Shown here: in pieces, positions 1 through 6,011 of the stretch
How positions within the stretch are numbered: the first letter of the stretch is position 1
Layout of the letters: each line of letters starts with the position of its first letter
Assembly: GCA_003242255.1 (NCBI GenBank)
Contig: QGUT01000082.1
Location: forward strand, 1 to 7,076
Source: Bacillota bacterium
GTDB lineage: Bacteria > Bacillota > Thermosediminibacteria > Thermosediminibacterales > Thermosediminibacteraceae
Length of the DNA stretch: 7,076 nt
Direction: 5' to 3'
Notes under the pieces: generated by a model
What the model was told of the DNA's origin: nothing
Database searches by the model: none
What the model saw: only the letters and a program-made list of their open reading frames with translations
Translations under genes and position numbers: made by a program

Positions 1-34
1 AAACCCCGCTCTTTTGAAAAGAGCGGGGTTTTTT
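1..34 (-). terminator. Intrinsic terminator at the end of the mgl operon, probably bidirectional
   Basis: Bases 1-15 and 17-31 are perfect reverse complements (arm AAACCCCGCTCTTTT), giving a stem of up to 15 bp around a GC-rich core. It begins 5 bp beyond the mglC stop codon, so it fits as the end of the minus-strand operon. On the minus strand the hairpin ends in TTT at the window edge, and the rest of any U-tract lies outside. On the plus strand it is followed by six T residues (29-34), so it could also stop a convergent transcript entering from the left. The hairpin and T-run are seen directly; two-way function is inferred. Confidence 0.9.
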
Positions 35-38
35 ACGC

Positions 39-1037
39 TCATTTTTTCGCCACGTACTTCTGGATGTCTACCGCCACGGCAGCTACGATGATTATACCTT
101 TGATGATGAGCTGCCAGTACGGGTCTATACCTATGAAGGTGAGGCCGTAGTTGATCACGCTGAATATGAGCACACCGGCGATAACCCCCGGGACCGTGCC
201 CACACCTCCGGATACGGACCAGCCTCCGACCACGCAGGCGGCTATGGCATCCAATTCATACATGTTGCCGTAGTTGTTGGTGGCTCCGCCGGTCCTGGCG
301 GCTTCCAGTATGCCGGCTATGGCGTAGAGCGTTCCGGCGATAGCGAAAAGCCATAGAATGTGGCGCTCCACATTGACGCCAGACACCACAGCGGCTTCCC
401 GGTTTCCACCGATGGCGTACAGGTTCTTGCCGAAACTGGTCTTGTTGAGCAGAATCCACATGAATACGGTGATGACCACCGCGATAATTATTACGTAGGG
501 GATCACCCCGAGACTTCCGGTGCCCAGCCTGGAAAAATCTTTTCTTAAACCCGCGATGGGCTGGGAATTGTTAGGAGGTAGGTTAAAGTAAATGGAGTTG
601 GCACCGTAGGCTATGACCATCGTGCCCAGAGTAGCTATGAAAGGCGGGACCTTGAATCGGGCGACCACAAATCCGTTCAGAAGGCCAAACAGGAACCCTA
701 TGAAAACCGTAATTATGATAGGCACAATCAGAGGTAGCTGCGGCATGTCGGGGAAAAACCGCCGGGCATAATCGGGAGACTGGAGCAGCGAAGCGGAGAC
801 CACGGCGGCCAGCCCTACCAGACGCCCTGCGGAAAGGTCCGCACCTCCTATAAGAATGACGAGGGCGGCTCCCAGGGCTATTATTATCCTCGTGGAACTC
901 TGCACCAGTATATCCCTGAAAACCCTCAGCGATAAAAAGGACGGGGCCTTTATGGCAATACCTATGATCAAAACTATCAGCACCACATAAATGGTATATT
1001 GGGTCAAATATTCTTTAATCTTTTCGTTCACACCCAT
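39..1037 (-). CDS. mglC: Galactose/methyl-galactoside ABC transporter permease MglC
   Basis: This is the membrane permease of a CUT2-type (ribose/galactose) sugar importer; two copies would form the channel that pairs with MglA and receives sugar from MglB. The 332-residue protein is almost entirely hydrophobic, with roughly eight to ten membrane segments (about residues 13-30, 48-66, 70-86, 103-125, 131-152, 179-197, 227-245, 283-300 and 308-325). Family landmarks are the GGADLSAG segment at 64-71, the conserved PPFIATLGT stretch at 131-139, and the cytoplasmic YAIGGNREAA loop at 207-216, a usual ATPase-contact motif in this family. Length is close to E. coli MglC (about 336). The ATG lies 12 bp after the mglA stop, with GGAGG only 4 nt upstream; a GTG two codons later would have looser spacing, so the start could shift slightly. 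It is the last gene before the terminator. Substrate is assigned from mglB and galK; the permease alone would only say pentose/hexose. Confidence 0.93.
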   Translation of the reverse strand: MGVNEKIKEYLTQYTIYVVLIVLIIGIAIKAPSFLSLRVFRDILVQSSTRIIIALGAALVILIGGADLSAGRLVGLAAVVSASLLQSPDYARRFFPDMPQLPLIVPIIITVFIGFLFGLLNGFVVARFKVPPFIATLGTMVIAYGANSIYFNLPPNNSQPIAGLRKDFSRLGTGSLGVIPYVIIIAVVITVFMWILLNKTSFGKNLYAIGGNREAAVVSGVNVERHILWLFAIAGTLYAIAGILEAARTGGATNNYGNMYELDAIAACVVGGWSVSGGVGTVPGVIAGVLIFSVINYGLTFIGIDPYWQLIIKGIIIVAAVAVDIQKYVAKK

Positions 1038-1049
1038 CTCTCCTCCGCC

Positions 1050-2567
1050 TCATTTTGCATATTTGCTGGCAAGGCGCATTATCTTTTCTTCTGTGGCCTC
1101 GTTCCTATCGAGAATCCCGGAAAGGTACCCTTCGCACATCACCATGATCCTGTCAGCCATTCCTAAGAGCTCTGGCATTTCGGACGATATCATTATGATT
1201 CCCTTGCCCTGCTTTGTGAGTTCGTTCATTATCGTGTAGATCTCGTACTTCGCTCCAACGTCGATTCCCCGCGTCGGCTCATCCAGGATCAGTATTTCGG
1301 GAGAGGTGAGCAACCAGCGAGCCAAAAGGACTTTTTGCTGGTTTCCGCCGGAGAGATTTTTTATCAGACTCCTGAGAGTGGGCGTCTTTATCCTCAGGAG
1401 ATTTACCATGGATTCGGTGTCTTTTCTCCGCTTCCTGTCGTTGATCCACATAAACCTGCCCGTGTAATTGGTCAAACTGGCCATGGTGGTGTTTTCTATT
1501 ATATTGAGGTCGGGGAAAATGCCGGTGGAGCGCCTTTCTTCGGTGAGAAGAGCTATCCCGTGTTTCTTAGCGTCGATGGGGGATCGGATCACAACTTCTT
1601 TTCCGTTTAAGAAAATCTTGCCGGACGCGATGGGCCTTAAGCCGAAAATGGATTCCACCAGTTCCGTCCGCTGGGACCCCACCAGACCTCCTATTCCCAG
1701 GATTTCTCCCTTTCTCAGTTCAAAGGAGACGTTTCTGAAGGACGCCGGATTGGCGGAGGTCAGATTTTCCACCCGAAGTATGACCTCTCCCGGGGTAGCT
1801 TCCCGCTTGGGAAACCGGCTGGTCATTTCCCGGCCTACCATCTTCGATATGATCATATCTTCGGTCAATTCGTGGGTCGCCCAGGTCCCGACGACCTTCC
1901 CGTCGCGCATGATTGTAAGTTCATCGGCTATTTTGAAGATCTCGTCGATCCGGTGGGAAATGTAAATTATGGCGACTCCCTGTTTTTTGAGCTTTCCGAT
2001 GAGGTCGAAGAGCTGGACCACTTCGTTTTCCGTAAGGGAAGATGTGGGTTCGTCCATGATGATGATCTTTGCGTTGTACGATACGGCCTTCGTTATCTCG
2101 ATGAACTGTATCTTCGAGGCCGACAAATTTTTCATCAGTTCCGTGGGCTTTACGTCGATGTTAAATTTCGAAAGGATTTCCTGGGTGTCCCGGTACATCT
2201 TGGCCTCATCGACAAACTCAAAGATGCCGTACCTCTTTTTTGGAAACCGCCCCAGCCAGAGGTTTTCCATGACGCTTCTTTGTCTTACGGGGAGCAGTTC
2301 CTGGTGGATCATGGAGATTCCCAGGTCCAGAGCTTCCTTGGAATTTCTTATATCTACCTTCCTGCCGTCCAGGATGATCTCGCCCGCATCGGGCTGGTAG
2401 ATCCCGAAAAGGCACTTCATCAATGTGGATTTCCCCGCTCCGTTTTCGCCCATGATCGCATGAACGGTGGCCGGCCGGACTTTCAAAGTCACGTTGTCCA
2501 GGGCCTTTACCCCGGGAAATTCTTTGGAGATATTTCGCATCTCGAGGATAAATTCACTGTTTGTCAT
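1050..2567 (-). CDS. mglA: Galactose/methyl-galactoside ABC transporter ATP-binding protein MglA
   Basis: This is the cytoplasmic double ATPase that powers the Mgl importer. The 505-residue protein has two fused nucleotide-binding domains, matching E. coli MglA in length (506). Domain 1 has Walker A GENGAGKST (40-48), Walker B IIIMDEPTS (168-176) and a switch histidine in ISHRIDEI (His205), but its signature is degenerate (LSASKIQ, 148-154). Domain 2 has the reverse pattern: a degenerate Walker A (GGLVGSQRTE, 293-302), an intact signature LSGGNQQK (405-412) and Walker B ILILDEPTRGID (425-436). This asymmetry is normal for the RbsA/MglA family and implies one competent composite ATP site. I chose the ATG at 2567 because GGGAGG sits exactly 6 nt upstream; the frame continues 8 codons further to an ATG at 2591, but that start has no comparable ribosome binding site. 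The gene is separated from mglB by a hairpin-containing gap and from mglC by 12 bp. Confidence 0.94.
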   Translation of the reverse strand: MTNSEFILEMRNISKEFPGVKALDNVTLKVRPATVHAIMGENGAGKSTLMKCLFGIYQPDAGEIILDGRKVDIRNSKEALDLGISMIHQELLPVRQRSVMENLWLGRFPKKRYGIFEFVDEAKMYRDTQEILSKFNIDVKPTELMKNLSASKIQFIEITKAVSYNAKIIIMDEPTSSLTENEVVQLFDLIGKLKKQGVAIIYISHRIDEIFKIADELTIMRDGKVVGTWATHELTEDMIISKMVGREMTSRFPKREATPGEVILRVENLTSANPASFRNVSFELRKGEILGIGGLVGSQRTELVESIFGLRPIASGKIFLNGKEVVIRSPIDAKKHGIALLTEERRSTGIFPDLNIIENTTMASLTNYTGRFMWINDRKRRKDTESMVNLLRIKTPTLRSLIKNLSGGNQQKVLLARWLLTSPEILILDEPTRGIDVGAKYEIYTIMNELTKQGKGIIMISSEMPELLGMADRIMVMCEGYLSGILDRNEATEEKIMRLASKYAK

Positions 2568-2573
2568 CTTATG

Positions 2574-2579
2574 CCTCCC
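2574..2579 (-). promoter_or_regulatory. Ribosome binding site of mglA
   Basis: GGGAGG lies 6 nt upstream of the ATG at 2567. It falls inside the in-frame upstream extension that begins at 2591, so it decides the start in favour of 2567. Confidence 0.85.
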
Positions 2580-2607
2580 AACTTTGGGCATAAAAATTAA
2601 AGTTAAT

Positions 2608-2639
2608 TATAAAGCAAGGAAAAAATTCCTTGCTTTATA
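2608..2639 (-). promoter_or_regulatory. Intercistronic hairpin between mglB and mglA
   Basis: A perfect 14-bp inverted repeat (TATAAAGCAAGGAA on the minus strand, 2626-2639, and its complement 2608-2621) encloses a 4-nt loop, UUUU in the mglB-mglA transcript. It starts about 57 nt after the mglB stop and ends 40 nt before the mglA ATG. It is not followed by a clean U-tract (the next bases are AATTAACTTTAA), so a strong terminator is unlikely. In binding-protein operons such a hairpin commonly protects the upstream mRNA 3' end or partly attenuates transcription, so that binding protein exceeds membrane components. The hairpin is observed; the role is inferred. Confidence 0.7.
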
Positions 2640-2696
2640 GACATTCACAGCACACAAAATATTAATTTTAATCTCTTTATCTATCTATCTTCCGGC

Positions 2697-3737
2697 TCAC
2701 TGCTGTGCATCTTCAATGTTGTCAAGGGTTATCTTCACGTAGGGAATCCATACGTATTTTCCGTCGGTTATTTCATAACCGGTGTTTTCCTTGGTCGGGG
2801 TCTCGCCCTTGGCCAGGACATATGCCAATTCCAAAGCCGCCCGACCCTGGTTCTTTGCATCGTTCAGCACGGTGCCGAGGAGAGTCCCCTCTTTCAGAGC
2901 CTCAACCCCGGGGACGGTGGCGTCCACGCCGACTACAGGTATGTACTTGCCGTCCTTGAAGTAGCCGGCTGCCTTCAGAGCTTCAATGGCGCCCAGAGCC
3001 ATATCGTCGTTGTTGGCGAACACCGCTTCTATCTTGTCGCCGTGGGCAGTCAGGAATGCAGCCATTTTATCCTGGGCCTTTACCCGGTCCCACATGGCGG
3101 TATCCCTTGCCAGTTCCTCAACCTCTATTCCGGCTGCCTTGACCGCTTCGATGGAGTACTTGGTGCGCAGTTCCGCATCCTGATGGCCCGGTTCGCCCAT
3201 CAGCATGACGTACTGCATCTTGCCGTCCTTGTTTTTGTCCGCTTCGGGGTGGGATTTCCAGTACTCGGCCATTATCTCGCCCTGAAGCCTGCCCGATTCT
3301 TCGGCCCTGGCGCCTACGTAATAAACTTTATCCCACTTCTGCATGTCTTCCGGCAGCGGTTCCCTGTTGATAAACACCACCGGAATGTTCGCTTCTTTTG
3401 CCTTGTCGATGATCGTGCCCGCAGCCGTGCGATCCACCGGGTTGACTATAAGGGCATCCACTTTTTTCGTTATGAAAAGGTCGATCTTATCGTTCTGAAT
3501 CGGCTGGGAATTCTGGGAATCTACGATATCCACTTTAGCCTTGCCTTCAGCGGCCTTGGCGATGTTGTCCCTCACGCTGGTCATGAAGGTGTCGTCAAAC
3601 TTGTAAATCGCAACACCAATCACGGGCTGCTTTTCGCCGCCGGTGCTGGTTTCGGTGTTTTGCTGTCCTCCGCATCCTGCCAGCAGCACCGATACCGCCA
3701 GCACGCATATCACGGCTAAAGCAATAGATTTTTTCAT
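2697..3737 (-). CDS. mglB: Galactose/glucose-binding lipoprotein MglB
   Basis: This is the extracytoplasmic sugar receptor of the Mgl importer. From the ATG at 3737 it has 346 residues: MKK start, hydrophobic segment and lipobox LLAGC with the lipid-accepting Cys22, so it is a membrane-anchored lipoprotein as in Gram-positives. By recall comparison with E. coli galactose/glucose-binding protein, the sugar contacts appear kept: Asp49 and Phe51 (FDDTF), Asn124 (FINREP), His185, Asp187 and Arg191 (GHQDAELR), Trp216 (DTAMW), the ANND segment (241-244), Asp272 (GVDA) and Asn292 (TVLND). The EF-hand-like calcium loop is also present (DKNKDGKMQ, 167-175), with the distal glutamate at 207. These residues support galactose/glucose rather than ribose or xylose. 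The reading frame extends 24 codons upstream to a GTG at 3809, but that would bury the signal peptide. A GTG at 3743 is a close alternative start with better ribosome-binding-site spacing (6 instead of 12 nt); the mature protein is the same. Confidence 0.95.
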   Translation of the reverse strand: MKKSIALAVICVLAVSVLLAGCGGQQNTETSTGGEKQPVIGVAIYKFDDTFMTSVRDNIAKAAEGKAKVDIVDSQNSQPIQNDKIDLFITKKVDALIVNPVDRTAAGTIIDKAKEANIPVVFINREPLPEDMQKWDKVYYVGARAEESGRLQGEIMAEYWKSHPEADKNKDGKMQYVMLMGEPGHQDAELRTKYSIEAVKAAGIEVEELARDTAMWDRVKAQDKMAAFLTAHGDKIEAVFANNDDMALGAIEALKAAGYFKDGKYIPVVGVDATVPGVEALKEGTLLGTVLNDAKNQGRAALELAYVLAKGETPTKENTGYEITDGKYVWIPYVKITLDNIEDAQQ

Positions 3738-3854
3738 AGACACACAAAACCCCCCCTGGATTTTAACTTTATTTTTTATTTTAAATAACCTAAGTAATAG
3801 ATTCTCCACCGTTTTAAAAATTCCTGCCTTTCAGACTCATTTTATTAAAAATTT
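3738..3854 (-). other. AT-rich intergenic region upstream of mglB
   Basis: These 117 bp separate the DUF4380 gene from mglB and are strikingly AT-rich compared with the flanking genes. They hold a 13-bp odd-centred palindrome TTATTT-T-AAATAA (3776-3788) and a 10-bp palindrome AAAAATTTTT (3846-3855) at the preceding stop codon. I see no convincing -35/-10 pair and no good match to a CcpA cre site. An internal promoter or operator for the transporter genes is possible but not shown. Confidence 0.4.
3750..3757 (-). promoter_or_regulatory. Poly-G ribosome binding site of mglB
   Basis: AGGGGGGG, with seven consecutive G residues, lies 12 nt upstream of the ATG at 3737 and 6 nt upstream of an in-frame GTG at 3743. 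It supports initiation at one of these two codons rather than at the far upstream end of the frame. It is unusual in being a homopolymer rather than GGAGG. Confidence 0.6.
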
Positions 3855-4775
3855 TTATAAACTTTCTTCCATACATTTATTTAACGTTTTTTCAATTATT
3901 TCATCGATTCCCCCTTCATCGATCTCTTCCAGTTTTACGCCATCGTAAAGCTCCCATTCTTCCACGTGTTCCACCCCTTCGCCCGGCTGGAGCTTCACAA
4001 AGGGACTTAAAGTCTCCATTTCCAGCATCCAGTCGGTGGTGTACGTCTCATAAGATACCCCAAAATCGGGATAGGTGGCCTCCGGGTCGTGGCGGTATTT
4101 TTTGAAGAATAAGTGCCCCCCTCTTCCGTAGGCGGCCCATCCTGCTTCGTTGTTGATCCCGAGCTTGAAAGGTCTTTTAATGCCGGGATTCTGCTTTATT
4201 ATCACGTACCTTTCGCCCCAGTGCACCCTTTCGTCGTTCATCCTGGAATAGGGCCACAGGGCGATCCGCCTGTTCGGCAGAAGGTCCGTGTCCCTCGCCG
4301 GCTGGGGTATGATTTCGATCCCACCGGCGTCGAGGATCGTTATGGCCCAGGCCGAGAGCTCCACCGGCCAAAGGCCCAGGTTGGTTATCCTATGGATCAG
4401 TTTCACCCTGCTTTCTTTTTCGTCCATCAATATGTCGATCTGCTTCTGGGTGTGGGCCAGGGCTTCCGGCTTTTGAATGAGCCTTATGCCGCCCTCAATC
4501 TCCCGAAAATCTACCGGCTCGTTGTCCGGAAGATAGGTCCTCCTGCGGTCTTCGGGGCTGTGCCAGAGCCGGTGTCCGCCGTACAGCCTGAACTCATCGC
4601 CGCCCTTCAGGCCGCAGGCGGCCCGGTCAAGGGCCAGCTCGTTTTGCCCCCCTTCGAAGCCGAACCTCACTATCCTGGGCCCCACTTCCGTGGTGGCTAT
4701 CAGGTCAACGATCCCGTTGGACAATCGGACGCACCTTTCCCACCCCATGAAATTCACAAATTCAATTTTAATCAA
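3855..4775 (-). CDS. DUF4380 / galactose-mutarotase-like protein
   Basis: I recognise this 306-residue protein as resembling the DUF4380 group, a family with an aldose-1-epimerase-like beta-sandwich fold; its reaction is not established to my knowledge. Visible landmarks are GGHRLWHSPEDRRRTY (66-81) with His68 and His72, the VKLIHRITNLGLWPVELSAW segment (124-143) typical of mutarotase-like sandwiches, IIPQPARD (155-162), and a C-terminal ETLSPFVKLQPGEGVEH stretch (254-270) followed by EEWEL. There is no signal peptide or membrane segment, so it should be cytoplasmic. It begins with TTG at 4775, overlapping the end of the ROK gene by 8 bp, with GGAGGGAGGGG (4780-4790) ending 4 nt upstream; the next ATG (4748, residue 10) has no such site. 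Position between galK and mglBAC suggests a mutarotase or sugar-binding role on galactose. That function is inference; the fold assignment is fairly secure. Confidence 0.75.
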   Translation of the reverse strand: MIKIEFVNFMGWERCVRLSNGIVDLIATTEVGPRIVRFGFEGGQNELALDRAACGLKGGDEFRLYGGHRLWHSPEDRRRTYLPDNEPVDFREIEGGIRLIQKPEALAHTQKQIDILMDEKESRVKLIHRITNLGLWPVELSAWAITILDAGGIEIIPQPARDTDLLPNRRIALWPYSRMNDERVHWGERYVIIKQNPGIKRPFKLGINNEAGWAAYGRGGHLFFKKYRHDPEATYPDFGVSYETYTTDWMLEMETLSPFVKLQPGEGVEHVEEWELYDGVKLEEIDEGGIDEIIEKTLNKCMEESL

Positions 4776-5982
4776 CGAACCCCTCCCTCCATCCGAATAA
4801 GTTGTCCATCACCATGGTGGCCGCCCCTATCAAGGTGGCCTCGTCGCCCAGCTCGGAAAAGGCTATACTGCACGAAGCGTAGGAATCCTCCAGGGCCATC
4901 TCCCGGGCGGTCCTTCTCATCGCTTCCTCGAAAAACTTCCGACCCTTTACTATGCCTCCACCCAGCAGGATCAGCCTCGGATTGAAAATGTTTATTATGT
5001 TGGCGATGCCTATCCCCAGGTACCTGCCCACCGTTTCCAGGGCCCTTTTCGCCAGTTCGTCGTCCATTTTCGCAGCCTCGTAGATCATCTCTGGAGTCAC
5101 TTTCTCCGGTACTCCTTCCGCCATGCGGCGCAGCACCGAGTCCTCGCCCCTTTTAAGGGCCTCCACCGCCAGATTCACCAGGGCCTTTTCCGACGCCAGC
5201 GCCTCGAAGCAGCCGCTTTTACCGCAGCTGCACCCGGGCCCGCTTATATCGATGGTGGTATGGCCGATTTCGCCCGCGCTGTCAAGGACCCCGGTGTAAA
5301 GCTTTCCGCCTATAACTATTGCCGAACCGATGCCGTAGCCGACTTTCAAAAATATCATGTTTTCGGCCCCTTTGATTTCGTTCATGTGAAATTCTCCCCA
5401 CGCCATGGCCCGCACGTCGTTCATGATGTAAGTGGGGATGCCGAACTTCTCTTCCACTATCTTCTTTAAAGGCACATTGCGCCACCCTATGTTGGGAGCG
5501 AAGACGGAAATGCCTTCCCGGGTCTTGACGGGCCCCCTCACCACTATGCCTATCCCGGATACGCTGCTGTCCAGTTCCCCAGTCAACTCTCCAATGACCG
5601 ATTCTAAGATTTCCAGCACTTCCCTTTCGCCCAGCCCTTCTATCGGGTATTTCCGGGAGGCCTTTTTGCTGTACTCGGCGTCGAGGGCGTAAGCCTCAAG
5701 GCTCCTGGTGCGAATATGGATCACCAGGACGTTCATGAACTCGGGGTTTATCTTCACCAGCACCGGGGGCCTTCCGCCGCTGGATTCGCCCAATTTGTAC
5801 TCTACGACCATTCCGTTTTCGATGAGCTTGTTTACTATGTTGGTCACGGTGGGAGGAGTTAAATTGGTGCTTTTGGCGATGTCAGCCCTGGAAATGGGCC
5901 CCTTCTTCCTTATGATGTTCAGTATCAGCGATTCGTTCATGCCTCTTAATAATTTGTAACTGACCGGTATCAGGTTCGCCAT
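4768..5982 (-). CDS. ROK-family transcriptional regulator (NagC/XylR type), probable galactose regulator
   Basis: The 404-residue protein has an N-terminal winged helix (about 13-75; helix-turn-helix at SRADIAKSTNLTPPTVTNIV, 31-50, and wing GGRPP, 69-73) joined to a ROK sugar-kinase-like domain (about 85-395). In the ROK domain the sugar-pocket elements are kept: NDVRA with Asp189, GEIGH (237-241), and the zinc site formed by His241 plus the cysteines of GCSCGKSGC (250-258). The kinase phosphate motif DxGxT is replaced by HIRTR (89-93), so catalysis is unlikely and the protein should act as a sugar-sensing DNA-binding regulator. The ATG is preceded by AAAGGGGG 5 nt upstream. It follows galK by 29 bp and overlaps the next gene by 8 bp, consistent with one transcript and autoregulation. 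Specificity for galactose is inferred only from neighbours; XylR-like or NagC-like labels would be over-specific. Confidence 0.9.
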   Translation of the reverse strand: MANLIPVSYKLLRGMNESLILNIIRKKGPISRADIAKSTNLTPPTVTNIVNKLIENGMVVEYKLGESSGGRPPVLVKINPEFMNVLVIHIRTRSLEAYALDAEYSKKASRKYPIEGLGEREVLEILESVIGELTGELDSSVSGIGIVVRGPVKTREGISVFAPNIGWRNVPLKKIVEEKFGIPTYIMNDVRAMAWGEFHMNEIKGAENMIFLKVGYGIGSAIVIGGKLYTGVLDSAGEIGHTTIDISGPGCSCGKSGCFEALASEKALVNLAVEALKRGEDSVLRRMAEGVPEKVTPEMIYEAAKMDDELAKRALETVGRYLGIGIANIINIFNPRLILLGGGIVKGRKFFEEAMRRTAREMALEDSYASCSIAFSELGDEATLIGAATMVMDNLFGWREGFVD

Positions 5983-5987
5983 ACAAT

Positions 5988-5995
5988 CCCCCTTT
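5988..5995 (-). promoter_or_regulatory. Ribosome binding site of the ROK regulator
   Basis: AAAGGGGG lies 5 nt before the ATG at 5982, in the 29-bp gap after galK. It fixes the regulator's start and leaves no room for a separate promoter between the two genes. Confidence 0.8.
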
Positions 5996-6011
5996 GCCCG
6001 ATTTTAAATCC

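Noticed and set aside
2568..2591. N-terminal extension of mglA to an ATG at 2591
   Set aside because: The GGGAGG site at 2574-2579 serves the ATG at 2567, giving the usual family length.
1872..2600. Long plus-strand open frame (242 codons) opposite mglA
   Set aside because: It lies entirely antisense to a gene with clear ATPase motifs, and its translation shows no recognisable domain; it is a by-product of codon bias.
2608..2639. Intercistronic hairpin as a full transcription terminator
   Set aside because: The stem is AT-rich at its base, no U-tract follows directly, and the downstream genes mglA and mglC need the same transcript.
2679..2690. Short tandem repeat TATC x3 just beyond the mglB stop
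   Set aside because: Only three copies of a 4-bp unit in AT-rich non-coding DNA; no supportable function.
3042..3719. Plus-strand open frame (225 codons) opposite mglB
   Set aside because: It is antisense to conserved sugar-binding and calcium-loop codons, with no coding features of its own.
3738..3809. N-terminal extension of mglB to a GTG at 3809
   Set aside because: It would put 24 mostly basic and polar residues before the lipoprotein signal peptide, and the GTG has no properly spaced ribosome binding site.
3738..3854. Promoter or CcpA cre site upstream of mglB
   Set aside because: No well-spaced -35/-10 pair and no convincing cre match; AT-rich sequence gives many weak hits.
4113..4985. 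Plus-strand open frame (290 codons) opposite the DUF4380 and ROK genes
   Set aside because: It spans two well-supported minus-strand genes and is proline/arginine-rich without motifs, as expected for a shadow frame.
4768..5982. ROK protein as a glucokinase or other sugar kinase
   Set aside because: It has an N-terminal winged helix, and the DxGxT phosphate-binding motif is replaced by HIRTR.
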